Positions 1-8,888 of a DNA stretch of 64,000 nucleotides are shown here, one piece after another. Origin of the DNA: Levilactobacillus enshiensis. GTDB taxonomy: Bacteria > Bacillota > Bacilli > Lactobacillales > Lactobacillaceae. Below the pieces are notes generated by a model. It was not told where the DNA came from. It worked only from the letters and a program-made list of their open reading frames with translations, and did no database searches. Positions within the stretch are counted from its first letter, which is position 1. Every line of letters starts with the position of its first letter. The position numbers and the translations under genes are program-made. The stretch covers positions 52,808-116,807 of the forward strand of contig NZ_SULH01000002.1 of the NCBI RefSeq assembly GCF_007115095.1, written 5' to 3'.

Positions 1-767
1 CTTTTCTTAGCAGATTTGGTCCCTTTGCTTTGTAACTGTCTTCGCGTCTCTAAGAACTTCTCGCGTTTACGTAAAGCTTTCTTGCCATCAAAGAATCGTG
101 TTTTCCCCAGGTGATCATGAACCGTTGCTAAGAAACGCAACCCACGGTCAATGCCGACGATCTTGGACTGGCGTGTTGGCTCAAAATCAGCGACTTCTTT
201 CGTAACCCCAATATGTAAATACCATTTGCCTTGAGAATGGACTAGCTTGGCTGTCCCAAACTTCCAGCCACTCTGAAAGTATTGTTCAAAGCCTTTGCTG
301 GTAAAGCTCATCTTGGTTCTTTTACCCAAGGTCGTGAGTGAAATTTCGGTCAGTCCGTTGACAAAAGAATAATTGCTTTGGCGGACCAAATCTGCTTGGG
401 GCCGCGAAAAATGGATAGGCTTGAACAACCAGGTTAGGTCCTTGGGAGTTTGAATCCATTTCTTAGTCTCATCTTGGTAACGGAAAGGATGTTGTCTCAT
501 CTGCTCTAAGACAGTCTTGTAACGAGCGACAACGGTCCGGAAAACTGACTGGATCATTTGACTGTTCAAAGGAGATTCTTGACGGATCTTTTTATACAGG
601 GCATGATTGATTTTTAAATAGTTCATTGGGAAGTCGTGGTTAAAGACCCATTCACTAACAACGTTGGCTAATTGCTGATATTCTTGGCTTTCATTTGCAA
701 GTTGAATGGCTTGAATTTCGCTAGGATAGAGTCTGATTTTTGCTGTTCGACCTAATATTGTCATCAT
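1..767 (-). CDS. tnpB: TnpB / IS200-IS605 OrfB transposon-encoded nuclease (3' end outside window)
   Basis: An open frame runs from an ATG at 767 on the minus strand to the left edge with no stop, giving about 255 residues of an expected 350-430. It starts MTILGRTAKIRLYPS, preceded by a GGGGAGGT ribosome site. The middle holds the OrfB signature VGIDRGLRFLATV near residues 205-217, where the Asp at about residue 207 is the first RuvC catalytic acid. A basic KRE/RR helix follows, as is usual for the family. Family knowledge: TnpB is a compact RNA-guided DNA nuclease of IS200/IS605-type elements, and its guide RNA covers the element's 3' end, which lies outside this window. Later RuvC acids and the zinc ribbon cannot be checked. 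No tnpA is visible. Confidence 0.9.
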   Translation of the reverse strand, partial: MMTILGRTAKIRLYPSEIQAIQLANESQEYQQLANVVSEWVFNHDFPMNYLKINHALYKKIRQESPLNSQMIQSVFRTVVARYKTVLEQMRQHPFRYQDETKKWIQTPKDLTWLFKPIHFSRPQADLVRQSNYSFVNGLTEISLTTLGKRTKMSFTSKGFEQYFQSGWKFGTAKLVHSQGKWYLHIGVTKEVADFEPTRQSKIVGIDRGLRFLATVHDHLGKTRFFDGKKALRKREKFLETRRQLQSKGTKSAKK

Positions 768-1073
768 GTACCTCCCCTGAAGATTGGATTCAGTATAGCA
801 TATTTTAATTGCCAGGCAGGGGAACGTACGTTTTAGAAATAATTAAGCTTTCGCATTCATCTTTTGATTGAAATCAAAGGTTTTCTGCTGAGGTTATATA
901 AAATGACGTGGTTTCACTTCACGACCGGCGGCCACTATGATCGGCAATGAGACCGTCTTGGTGGGCACGCGACTAATCAGCGTGCTTAAACTGAGTGGCA
1001 CCACCCTGCAATGGCGAGCGTCTGGTTCGTCCTGGTTGAGAATCTCTCTGACCACTACCGTGCACTGACGTGG
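768..1073. other. Gap between tnpB and ABC transporter; possible element end
   Basis: This is a 306-bp stretch with no convincing gene. An AT-rich part with TATAGCATATTTTA near 794-807 may hold the tnpB promoter. It also has a 10-bp palindrome AACGTACGTT (823-832) and a 7-bp perfect hairpin TTTGATT/AATCAAA (863-869 and 872-878), the kind of small hairpin found near IS200/IS605 ends. From about 900 onward the base composition becomes coding-like; a minus-strand open frame there has no recognisable product and may be a gene fragment. The exact element boundary is not determined. Confidence 0.35.
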
Positions 1074-2648
1074 TCACCTAACCAACGTCAGCGCACCTGC
1101 CGCTAGCGTGTACACGTGGTCGAACAACGGCAGCACCGTCGCTGGAATGTGGTGGTCGACCTCAATAACTGTTTTGTTCAGCCGCAAGATGGTTTGATGA
1201 ATCGCAATCGATGTCTTTTCATCTAGTGAAGCCGTGCCTTCGTCGATGAAGATCAGGTCACGGTCAAATAAGATGGCCCGGGCAATCTCCAGTCGCTTGA
1301 TCTGCCCGCCAGAGAGGTTCTGACCACCCTCACCGATCTGATAGTCCACGCCATCCTTGGCAATGAGCTCAGTCAGGCCGGCCCGACGACATGCTTGCAG
1401 AACCGCCGCTTCCGTAAATTCTAGTCCCAAGGTCACATTAAACCGTAGGGAGTCATTAAAGACGATGGGCGTTTGGTTGACCGTACTCATCCCCGCGTAG
1501 TCGGTCACAGCTTGGCCATTGATCTTCACCTGACCACTCGCCGGTTGCAGCGCACCGTCAATCAATCGCAGTAACGTGGTCTTCCCACTGCCAGATTCGC
1601 CTTGAATCAAGATGTTTTCGCCACGGTCGACCGCCAACGTAATCTCGTTGAGAATTGGGGTCGTCTCGCGCTTAAACGAGACCTGAGCGAGCGTTAAGGT
1701 GTGAAAGGTCATCGTCGTGGCTTGGGGGGCCGCAATCGGCCGTAACGTCTGCCGAATATGATCCCGGATTTTGGTCGTACTGTTTAATATATTGAAGCTA
1801 CTGATCACCCCGCGGGCACTGTTGATGATCATGTTAGATGAGTACTGGATCGCCACGAATTGAGCCAAACTGATGCGCCCGATAACTGCAGCGTAGATCC
1901 CAATGCCAATCGGAATGTACGTGCAGAAATAAAAGAGTCCCTCCGCCACAGCATTAGACAGGGCAATCGTGTTTTTGACCCCCGCGTTAGCCTGCTCAAC
2001 GGCTTGAATTGCGGGAATCGTCTTCTCTTCAACGCCACTGATTGCGCGGTACTGGCGAATCGTAAGGGCCCCGGTCAACACGTCCTTTAACATCCCCGAC
2101 CAGTGATTATTGCGTAGCGACCAGCGTTCCGTTTGGGCGCCGATTCGCTTGCCAAATCGACCGGGAACCGCCGCTGGAATCACCATAAAAGCCAAAAACA
2201 CCAACGTAAGCACAACGTTATTTTTCAACGAGTAGATCAACGTCACGACCGCGGCGACCGCCAGACTGATCAACGTAAACAGTTGTCGAATATAATTGTC
2301 CTCCAACAGTTTCAAATCATTCATAAAAAAGGACAGGTTCGTTGCCACAAAATCCTTGGTATCGACGGTCCGCTCTCGGAGCAAGCTCCGCAAAAGAGCC
2401 GCCTTCAACCGCTGATTGATGACAACCACGTTATGATTGACCACCTTAGTGTTCCAATACGTGAGCAACGTGAAGATTAAATACCCCCCAATCACGATGG
2501 CCACGAATGGGACTAGCCAAGCGAGGTGTTTACCCCCAATAATGGTGAAGATAAACGCATACGTGGCGGCATTGAAGGGCGTTTCTAGTCCCAACAAGAC
2601 GGCCATTAAAATTGCTAACCCCATCAAACGCTTATTCACAAATTTCAT
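1074..2648 (-). CDS. ABC exporter half-transporter (fused membrane and ATPase domains)
   Basis: This 524-residue protein has an N-terminal exporter-type membrane domain with about 5-6 hydrophobic segments (residues 1-290) fused to an ATPase domain. The ATPase shows Walker A GESGSGKT, signature LSGGQ, Walker B LIFIDEGTASLDE and a switch His in EVDHH. Walker B reads DEGTAS rather than the usual DEPTS/DEATS, still with the catalytic Glu. The start ATG at 2648 follows GGGGGAGT. Half-transporters of this size act as homo- or heterodimers exporting lipids, peptides or drugs; no partner ABC gene is adjacent, so a homodimer is the simpler guess. Substrate unknown. It lies between tnpB and a truncated MFS gene. 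Confidence 0.85.
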   Translation of the reverse strand: MKFVNKRLMGLAILMAVLLGLETPFNAATYAFIFTIIGGKHLAWLVPFVAIVIGGYLIFTLLTYWNTKVVNHNVVVINQRLKAALLRSLLRERTVDTKDFVATNLSFFMNDLKLLEDNYIRQLFTLISLAVAAVVTLIYSLKNNVVLTLVFLAFMVIPAAVPGRFGKRIGAQTERWSLRNNHWSGMLKDVLTGALTIRQYRAISGVEEKTIPAIQAVEQANAGVKNTIALSNAVAEGLFYFCTYIPIGIGIYAAVIGRISLAQFVAIQYSSNMIINSARGVISSFNILNSTTKIRDHIRQTLRPIAAPQATTMTFHTLTLAQVSFKRETTPILNEITLAVDRGENILIQGESGSGKTTLLRLIDGALQPASGQVKINGQAVTDYAGMSTVNQTPIVFNDSLRFNVTLGLEFTEAAVLQACRRAGLTELIAKDGVDYQIGEGGQNLSGGQIKRLEIARAILFDRDLIFIDEGTASLDEKTSIAIHQTILRLNKTVIEVDHHIPATVLPLFDHVYTLAAGALTLVR

Positions 2649-2837
2649 GTAGACTCCCCCTGCCTAAGCTCTGCCAATGTTATCGCTCACCATACACGTT
2701 TTCTATCTCAACCTATAACTTACCTCCCCGTTTTATTCGATAACTGAACTAAGCTAATGGCTCGTTAAGTCATCGTGACAACTCAGGACGCGGTCATCCC
2801 TTTACTTTAGGTTTGTGCTATCGTCAGCTCAACTTAA

Positions 2838-3629
2838 ATTTTCAGTACGGCCATGATGAGTGCCAACCTGCTCTCTGGTGTTTTGGTGACCGCCCTCATG
2901 ACCGTCCTGCCCTTGGCCACACTGTTTGTAGCGGACTTATTGTCCTACCTGATCGTCTTCGGCCTCCTGATCGGTCTCCACGAGGACACGGTCATGAAAC
3001 CATCTGCGCCCACCAAGTTTTCCGGGTCGGCTTGGAACGGTTTTAGCTACGTCCACCAGCTCTTTCAGCAATTTCCGGCACTGATTCCCGTACTCACGAC
3101 GGCCTTACTCTTCAATATCTTACTGGCACCCAACGACGTTTATTTTTCCCAGCTTGCCACCATGGTCCTTCACAACACCAAGGCGACCGGCCTCATGACC
3201 TCAGCATTTTCCATTGGCTTTCTACTGGGATCCGTCCTGTATCGTTGGCTGGCAAAGATCGTGAAGTTGCACACCTTTATTCAACTTTCTCTGGTGGAGA
3301 TTCCGATTGCGTTCTTCCTGTTCGGCGAATCGACATGGCTATTGGGATCCTTACTTGGCGTCATTTTACTCGGGAGCGCCCTACCATTTTTCAACATCTC
3401 GAATAAGACCATTCTGCAGCGGCAAGTGCCGGAAGCCGACCTCGCCACCGTGGCCAATAGCTACTACGCCCTCATCAACCTCAGCCAACCAATCGGCCTG
3501 TTAGGCATCCCCTTGATCATTGATGCGCTGGGGATGCGCACGTTTACGCTCCTCGCCAGTGTGACCTACCTCGCCATCGCTGGCGGAATCATCGCCTCAC
3601 GAAAAATTTCACCGGCGTTGGACCGATAA
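2838..3629 (+). pseudogene. 5'-truncated MFS transporter
   Basis: The frame encodes about 258 residues resembling the C-terminal two thirds of a macrolide-efflux-type MFS permease (SANLLSGVLV, later IGFLLGSVLYRWL and NSYYALINLSQPIGLLGIPL), with 7-8 hydrophobic segments. Full proteins of this type have about 390-420 residues and begin with a conserved first helix; here roughly the first 130-140 residues are absent. An in-frame TAA lies at 2835-2837, and no ribosome site precedes the first ATG at 2853. The upstream 200 bp show no remnant of the missing part, so a deletion is more likely than a frameshift. Probably not functional. Confidence 0.7.
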
Positions 3630-3704
3630 CCTGACTGAGTTGCACAAAAACTGGCGTCAAGATCGCCGGTTAACCTGTCAGTAATCACCACCTTAACCAG
3701 TAAA

Positions 3705-3757
3705 AATATAGCCGCCGCTAAGCAACCCTTTGATTGCGACTAGCGGCGACTATTTTA
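3705..3757. terminator. Hairpin downstream of truncated MFS gene
   Basis: Arms ATAGCCGCCGCTA (3708-3720) and TAGCGGCGACTAT (3741-3753) pair with one mismatch (a G-U pair on the minus strand). A second inner GCAA/TTGC pairing sits in the loop, and a T-rich stretch follows on the plus side. It is probably the terminator of the MFS transcription unit or a convergent terminator. Confidence 0.5.
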
Positions 3758-3803
3758 ATAGCTTGAATCTATTCACTCACGTAGCCGGGGCAACCACGCC
3801 ATT

Positions 3804-3841
3804 AAAAAGGCCGCTACGAGAAATCCTCGCAACGACCTTTT
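3804..3841 (-). terminator. Terminator of ebsA-fhs
   Basis: On the minus strand an AAAAGG-led arm pairs, using G-U pairs, with CTCGTAGCGGCC and then a T run. It begins 27 nt after the fhs stop codon. Confidence 0.6.
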
Positions 3842-3867
3842 CGGTTATTTCAGTATTGATTGCGGCT

Positions 3868-5523
3868 TTAGAACAAGCCTGTGATCTTACCGTCAGCGTC
3901 AATATCCATATCTAGCGCCGCCGGATGTTTAGGTAAGCCCGGCATGGTCAAGACGTTTCCCGTCATGGCCACAACGAAGCCAGCACCCAAGCGCGGGGCA
4001 AACTCGCGCACGTGAATCGTGAAGTCCTTGGGTGCTCCCAGAGCATGGGCATCGTCCGTCAAGGAGTACTGTGTCTTGGCCATGCAGACGGGGAGCTTAT
4101 CCCAGCCATATTTCGCGAAGGTCTTCAGTTGCCGTTGTGCCTTGGCCGACAGCTCGACCTTGGCCCCACCGTAGATCTTCTGCGTGATGGCCGTCATCTG
4201 AGTAACTAAGTCGGTATGTTCCGGCGTCAAGCGTGTGAAGTGACTCGGTTGCTTAGTTGCTGCAACCACCTTTTCGGCCAGATCAGCCGCACCGGCACCA
4301 CCATCGGCCCAAACGGTCGTGGTGGCAACGGGGACGTCTAAAGCAGCTACTTCAGCCGTCAGTGCCGCAATCTCGGCATCAGTATCACTGGTGAAGCGGT
4401 TGATTGCCACAACGACCGGCACACCGTACTGTTGCATGCTGGCAATGTGCCGTTTCAGGTTGGCACTGCCCTGTTGTAAGGCGGCCACGTTTTCCTGTTC
4501 AAGGTCGGCACGCTTGACCCCACCGTTGTACTTGAGGGCCCGAATCGTGGCCACGATGACCACGGCGTCCGGCGTCTTACCCAATACCGGCGTCTTGATG
4601 TCCATAAACTTCTCGCCACCCAGGTCGGCACCGAAACCGGCTTCGGTCACGGTATAGTCCCCCAATTGTAGCGCCGTTTGGGTCGCTAAGACCGAGTTAC
4701 AACCGTGAGCGATGTTGGCAAATGGTCCCCCATGAATAATCGCGGGATTATGTTCCAACGTCTGGACCAAGTTGGGCTTGATGGCGTCTTTTAACAGCAA
4801 CGTAATCGCGCCGCCGACCTTCAAGTCACCGACCGTGACGGGTTCGCGGTCGTAATTGTAGCCAATCAAGATCCGGTTGACCCGGCGCTTCAAGTCGGTC
4901 AAGTCTTCACTCAGGCACAGCACGGCCATGAGTTCGCTGGCCACGGTGATGTCAAACCCATCCTGACGAGGCACACCAGACGTCCGACCACCTAAGCCGA
5001 TAACGGTCTGTCGTAAGGCCCGGTCATTGATGTCTAAGACTCGTTTCCAAACGATCTGTCGGGGATCTAAGTTCAAGGCGTTCCCCTGTTGAATATGGTT
5101 GTCGATCAATGCGGCTAAGGTATCGTGAGCTTCGGTCAGGGCATGCATGTCACCCGTAAAATGCAGGTTGATGTCTTCCATTGGTACCACTTGGGCGTAT
5201 CCGCCACCGGTCGCACCACCCTTTAGGCCCATAACGGGTCCCAGTGAAGGTTCCCGTAAGGCCAGTACGGTCTGATGGCCTAAGCGGTTCATCGCATCCC
5301 CTAATCCCACAACAACGGTCGACTTTCCCTCACCGGCTGGGGTGGGGTTGATCGATGTGACCAGGACTAATTTTCCTTGGGGCCGTGGTTGTGCCAGTGG
5401 CAGGTCGATTTTGGCCTTGGTATGGCCGTATGGCTCGATCTGATCTGGGGTCAGTCCCAGTTTAGCTGCAATCTTTTCAATCGGTTCTAACTTCGTTGCT
5501 TGTGAAATTTCAATATCGTTCAA
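3868..5523 (-). CDS. fhs: Formate--tetrahydrofolate ligase
   Basis: This 551-residue protein matches the usual length (about 555) of formyl-THF synthetase. It ligates formate to tetrahydrofolate with ATP to make 10-formyl-THF for purine and fMet synthesis in the cytosol. The P-loop [18 protein letters not shown] is at about residues 61-78, and family motifs such as [34 protein letters not shown] and [13 protein letters not shown] are intact. The start is TTG (5523) with an AAGGAGGAGT site upstream, which overlaps the stop region of ebsA, so the two genes are probably co-transcribed and translationally linked. Confidence 0.97.
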   Translation of the reverse strand: MNDIEISQATKLEPIEKIAAKLGLTPDQIEPYGHTKAKIDLPLAQPRPQGKLVLVTSINPTPAGEGKSTVVVGLGDAMNRLGHQTVLALREPSLGPVMGLKGGATGGGYAQVVPMEDINLHFTGDMHALTEAHDTLAALIDNHIQQGNALNLDPRQIVWKRVLDINDRALRQTVIGLGGRTSGVPRQDGFDITVASELMAVLCLSEDLTDLKRRVNRILIGYNYDREPVTVGDLKVGGAITLLLKDAIKPNLVQTLEHNPAIIHGGPFANIAHGCNSVLATQTALQLGDYTVTEAGFGADLGGEKFMDIKTPVLGKTPDAVVIVATIRALKYNGGVKRADLEQENVAALQQGSANLKRHIASMQQYGVPVVVAINRFTSDTDAEIAALTAEVAALDVPVATTTVWADGGAGAADLAEKVVAATKQPSHFTRLTPEHTDLVTQMTAITQKIYGGAKVELSAKAQRQLKTFAKYGWDKLPVCMAKTQYSLTDDAHALGAPKDFTIHVREFAPRLGAGFVVAMTGNVLTMPGLPKHPAALDMDIDADGKITGLF

Positions 5524-5528
5524 TAAAC

Positions 5529-5939
5529 TTACTCCTCCTTAGCATTTGCCGTCATCGCATCTTGAATTAAACTGGCCAGTTCGATGGCTGAGTTCCGCGG
5601 CAATAGAAACTGGTAAATCTTCCCCTGTGCGACGATTCCCAGCCGGTAACGGGCCAAGTTCACGCTGCGGACCTGATCCAATGGAATCACTAAATGGCGA
5701 TGGTTCAAGACCGTACTGACGGTCAGAACACCATCGGCCATGGTAATGTTTCTGTAGTGGATCTCTAGCCAGCATAGGAAGGCAAAGACCACGAAGAGCC
5801 CCAGCGTATACCAATTAAAATGCGTGATCTCCAGCCAGAAGATGGCCCCCAACATCAAGACCATGAACGTCCAGCTCCAGTTGATCACACTACTAATTGG
5901 GTTCGGTTGATACAAAAAACGTCGTTCCTGGGTTATCAT
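5529..5939 (-). CDS. ebsA: EbsA-family small membrane protein
   Basis: This 136-residue protein has two hydrophobic helices (about residues 20-38 and 45-60), then a soluble PH-like beta domain ([24 protein letters not shown]). The length and pattern fit the EbsA family of enterococci and lactobacilli, named from surface aggregation-substance work and sometimes annotated as pore-forming; the biochemical role is not established. The start ATG at 5939 follows GAGGTG. It ends 5 nt before fhs and diverges from the RNase H-like gene, with only 39 bp between the starts. Confidence 0.65.
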   Translation of the reverse strand: MITQERRFLYQPNPISSVINWSWTFMVLMLGAIFWLEITHFNWYTLGLFVVFAFLCWLEIHYRNITMADGVLTVSTVLNHRHLVIPLDQVRSVNLARYRLGIVAQGKIYQFLLPRNSAIELASLIQDAMTANAKEE

Positions 5940-5978
5940 TACTTACAACACCTCACGAATGAATTGGAGTGATTTTTT

Positions 5979-6386
5979 GTGTATTCTTTGTATACGGACG
6001 CCGCAACACAGCCCCAAAGTGGGTTAAGTGCTGGGGGCATCTTGATTGTTCACGACCACCAGCAGACCCAGTTAAAGACCGCTTTGCACGCCACCACCAA
6101 CCACACGGCCGAATTTGAGATCGCCCGCTTGGGGTTTGAGAAATTAGCCGCATTGGTTGGTGACCAAGCGCAACAAGCTACGGTTCTATTTTATACCGAC
6201 AGCCAAATCGTTAGCGATAGTTTGGCCAAACATTATGCGAAACATTACCAAAAATTAGTCGATGATTTGTTAGCTGCGCAAGCACCCTTTCAATTGGTTC
6301 TCACCCAGTGGGTCCCCGAAAAGCAGAATCAGGGCGCCCATACGCTCGCCAATCAGGCCCTTCACTTCGCGGAAGGCGCCAAATAA
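5979..6386 (+). CDS. RNase HI-family protein
   Basis: This 135-residue protein has an RNase H fold: YTDAA with Asp7, Glu45 in NHTAEFEI, and Asp74 in FYTDSQ. The fourth acidic position, normally ADxLA, is His121 in NQGAHTLANQAL. The family cuts RNA in RNA-DNA hybrids using two metals; a His at the last site is tolerated in some RNases H, so activity is plausible but unproven. The start is GTG, chosen because GGAG lies 8-9 nt upstream and the protein begins directly with the first beta strand. Its last 25 bp overlap the convergent FAD oxidoreductase gene. Confidence 0.8.
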   Translation: MYSLYTDAATQPQSGLSAGGILIVHDHQQTQLKTALHATTNHTAEFEIARLGFEKLAALVGDQAQQATVLFYTDSQIVSDSLAKHYAKHYQKLVDDLLAAQAPFQLVLTQWVPEKQNQGAHTLANQALHFAEGAK

Positions 6387-7486
6387 GTCGTCAACGGTAA
6401 TTCGTATTCGCTCCAGTCGGGGGTCCCGCCATAGAGTGCTGAGCCAGCCAACAGCCGACCGATCTGTGGTCCCGTCGTCAGCCCGGACGACCCGAGCCCA
6501 GAAGCCACTAGGAACGTCTCGTTTTCTGGCAGCGGCCCAAAGAATGGGGCGAAGTCACTGGTATAGGCTCGTGTGCCGACCCGGACACCCGCCAAGCTAT
6601 CGGCGGTGAGCTCTGGCATCAGCCGCTGGGCACTTCCCAGTAAGTCGGCCGTGACCGTTGGATCAACGGTCAGATTGAACTTTCCGTCATCCTCGTGAGT
6701 AGCCCCCACGATCAATTTACCGTGACCAAATGGCACGAAATCCCGTTCGCCCTCGGGCATGACCACGGGCATATTTTCTTGCAGCGGATAGTCCTTAACG
6801 GCTAACTCAATCAGTTGGCCCTTCTGTGCCCGAACGTCCGCAACGACGCCTAATGGGACAAGGAGGTCCTTCAACCAGGCACCCGCCGCAACGATGACTC
6901 GGTCAAATTGGCGTGCTCCCAGTGACGTAACGACTTCACCCTTAGGGGTTAACGTCACGCGTTCATGACGAACCGTTAAGTTCTTGGCACTGACCCGGTC
7001 GAGCAGATCATTGACCAAAGCGGCACCGTCAACTCTGGCCCCACCACTGATGAAAACACCGGGTTGCACATTTCCTAGCAGCGGCACCTTTGCTTGAACC
7101 TCGGCAGCCGTCAATGTGGTGACTTCGCCCATGGTTGCTGCGTCTTGGCGCCGTTGCTGTGCCAACTGATACAGCACTTCTAAGTCGGTCGGCACTTCAC
7201 GCGTCACGATGGTTCCCGTTTGCTGGTAAACTTCGGTCCCTAATTGGGCGTCATGAATCAATTCGGGGTATAGATCGGCCCCTGCCTTGGCTAAGTGGTA
7301 CCAGCGCTGATTGCGTCGCTTGGATAACCAGGGCGAAATGATCCCGGCTGCGGCCTTGCTGGCCTGACCGACCCCGTCATCAAACAACGTGACCTTAACC
7401 TGTTGGGCACCTGGCAACGTACTCAAATAATAAGCAGCGGTTGCGCCAACGATACCGCCACCAATGATGGCAATTCTTTTTTGCAT
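6362..7486 (-). CDS. FAD-dependent amino-acid oxidase / dehydrogenase (DadA-like)
   Basis: This 374-residue protein has an N-terminal dinucleotide site IIGGGIVGATAAYYL (residues 6-20), the DAO-family core, and a C-terminal VASGLGSSGLTTGPQIG motif that closes around FAD. This places it in the glycine/D-amino acid oxidase superfamily; the substrate cannot be read from sequence. No partner such as an alanine racemase is adjacent. The start ATG at 7486 follows an AGGAGGT-like site. The 3' end overlaps the convergent RNase H-like gene. Confidence 0.85.
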   Translation of the reverse strand: MQKRIAIIGGGIVGATAAYYLSTLPGAQQVKVTLFDDGVGQASKAAAGIISPWLSKRRNQRWYHLAKAGADLYPELIHDAQLGTEVYQQTGTIVTREVPTDLEVLYQLAQQRRQDAATMGEVTTLTAAEVQAKVPLLGNVQPGVFISGGARVDGAALVNDLLDRVSAKNLTVRHERVTLTPKGEVVTSLGARQFDRVIVAAGAWLKDLLVPLGVVADVRAQKGQLIELAVKDYPLQENMPVVMPEGERDFVPFGHGKLIVGATHEDDGKFNLTVDPTVTADLLGSAQRLMPELTADSLAGVRVGTRAYTSDFAPFFGPLPENETFLVASGLGSSGLTTGPQIGRLLAGSALYGGTPDWSEYELPLTTYLAPSAK

Positions 7487-7857
7487 ATTTTACCTCCTGA
7501 TATAGAAGTACTAAAGCGGGTGTTGACGGCTAAACAATTGACCTGTACAGCGCCCGTGGTTACCTTTTCATTTTAGCATAACTTCTCCCACGACACCCAA
7601 CGCAAAACCGACTAGCTAAAATGGGGGCTGCCGTTTAGATTCAAAAGTCGTTATTCTCACGTTTTTTCTCGACAACTAGTTGAAAATGTCACCTGCTGCC
7701 TGAAGTGTCCCCGTAGCCGGCAGAATTTCTGGTAGCCGGCGGACACCAATTTAGACTAATTTAGAAGCGTGAATGTTTACCAATACCGGGATGAAGCCTG
7801 AATTTTATCTTTCAACTTGTCGTCTCTGAAAATAAATGAAGTGTCTGGGATATAACT

Positions 7858-7959
7858 CAAAAATCAGCATTTTCAGAAAGGATCTTTTTCTGAAAATGAA
7901 ATGAACCCCCAAGGTTGGACAGAAAATCCAACCTTGGGGGTTTACTAAAAACTGATTTT
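7858..7959. repeat. Nested hairpins, cloverleaf-like
   Basis: Outer arms AAAAATCAG and CTGATTTTA enclose two perfect hairpins: CATTTTCAGAAA/TTTCTGAAAATG (12 bp, 7868-7879 with 7887-7898) and AACCCCCAAGGTTGGA/TCCAACCTTGGGGGTT (16 bp, 7904-7919 with 7927-7942). Neither has a clean T run on either strand, so they are not typical intrinsic terminators. A small non-coding repeat family is possible. Confidence 0.5.
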
Positions 7960-7986
7960 ATTTTTTGCCATTATCGTGTTGAAACG

Positions 7987-8099
7987 TGCGCCACCAGGCG
8001 GTTTGTTGCGCTTAACCCGAGAACAGGACTTGTGCCAAGACCAGGCATAACCCCTGTTCTCACGTTAATGCTCGCAAACTAACCACCTGATGGCTCACT
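7987..8099. repeat. Long imperfect inverted repeat, about 45-bp arms
   Basis: The left arm begins GTGCGCCACCAGGCGGTT and ends GAGAACAGG. The reverse complement of the right arm begins GTGAGCCATCAGGTGGTT and ends GAGAACAGG. The arms agree over most of about 45 positions, with small bulges, and enclose a loop of roughly 26 nt. The structure begins 24 nt after the stop of the minus-strand ABC permease gene. Confidence 0.65.
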
Positions 8100-8123
8100 C
8101 TTTTTAAGTTGCGCCCACAATTT

Positions 8124-8888
8124 TCACAATCGTTTTCGGTTAAACGTCCAAATCGTTACCCCTAGGATCACCAGTGCCGCAACGACCGTGACCCCGCATG
8201 CCGGTAAAATGTGGGTGATCTTTTCCGTACCGCGGACCAAATCAAGATTGTCCGTCACCAGTGCAAGCGGATTCCACCGTTTGACCGCCTTTACATAATT
8301 TAATAATGCTAGCCCAGCAAAAACCAGTGCGGCCACCAGAAAGCCCGCGTAGTTGCTATTGATCAGTGTAGACCCCAGCAAGACCACCGCTATGAAGAAT
8401 AGGCCAAAGAGTAGGACCGGCCAAATCGCCAGCCAGACGTGCGGACTCTTGTCATCTGGGAAATAGTAGGCGGTGTAGCCCCACGTGATCAAAAATGACC
8501 CGCCGATAGCGATTACCCATTGGACGACGGCCACCAGGTACTTGGCCATGATCACCGCGTACCGTGGGAGCCCCTTCGTCACCAAATTGACCAACGTCCC
8601 ACTACTGACCTCCTGACTGACCGAACCACTGAAAATCAAGGCCAGTAAGAAGATCCCTATCTGTGACGTATTCTTGTAAAATTGCTGCCACGAGTCACTA
8701 CTGGTCGGCTGTGGCAGCTTGATTGGCAACTGATTGCCCAACGCTAATTTCATCAGGTCAGGCATCAACTTCGCCATCAGTGGTGCCTCAATCCCGAAGA
8801 TCACAAAAACAACTGCCAGGATCAAAACGTGGTAGTTCCGCCAAGCCGCCAACCATTCCTTATGCCAAAAGGTCATTGTTGCCTGCAT
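8124..8888 (-). CDS. ABC-2 type transporter permease
   Basis: This 254-residue protein has six hydrophobic segments and the general form of ABC-2 permeases that work with a separate ATPase (begins MQATMTFWHKEWLAAWRNY, then the first membrane helix). Its ATG lies within the 3' end of the upstream ATPase gene (16-bp overlap), so the two are translated together and almost certainly form one exporter. Substrate not determinable; similar small pairs with an HTH regulator often give resistance to antimicrobial peptides or export lipids. It is the last gene of the operon. Confidence 0.85.
   Translation of the reverse strand: MQATMTFWHKEWLAAWRNYHVLILAVVFVIFGIEAPLMAKLMPDLMKLALGNQLPIKLPQPTSSDSWQQFYKNTSQIGIFLLALIFSGSVSQEVSSGTLVNLVTKGLPRYAVIMAKYLVAVVQWVIAIGGSFLITWGYTAYYFPDDKSPHVWLAIWPVLLFGLFFIAVVLLGSTLINSNYAGFLVAALVFAGLALLNYVKAVKRWNPLALVTDNLDLVRGTEKITHILPACGVTVVAALVILGVTIWTFNRKRL

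Larger units (their letters stand above)
7487..8123. other. 637-bp intergenic region rich in inverted repeats
   Basis: No credible gene is seen here on either strand. The region contains a GTGTCC/GGACAC hairpin with an internal repeat of TAGCCGGC (7705-7746), a 12-bp perfect hairpin (7868-7898), a 16-bp perfect hairpin (7904-7942), an outer AAAAATCAG/CTGATTTTA pairing enclosing the last two, and a long imperfect inverted repeat (7987-8099). The density of nested dyads suggests a mobile intergenic repeat or a structured RNA rather than simple terminators. Confidence 0.6.
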
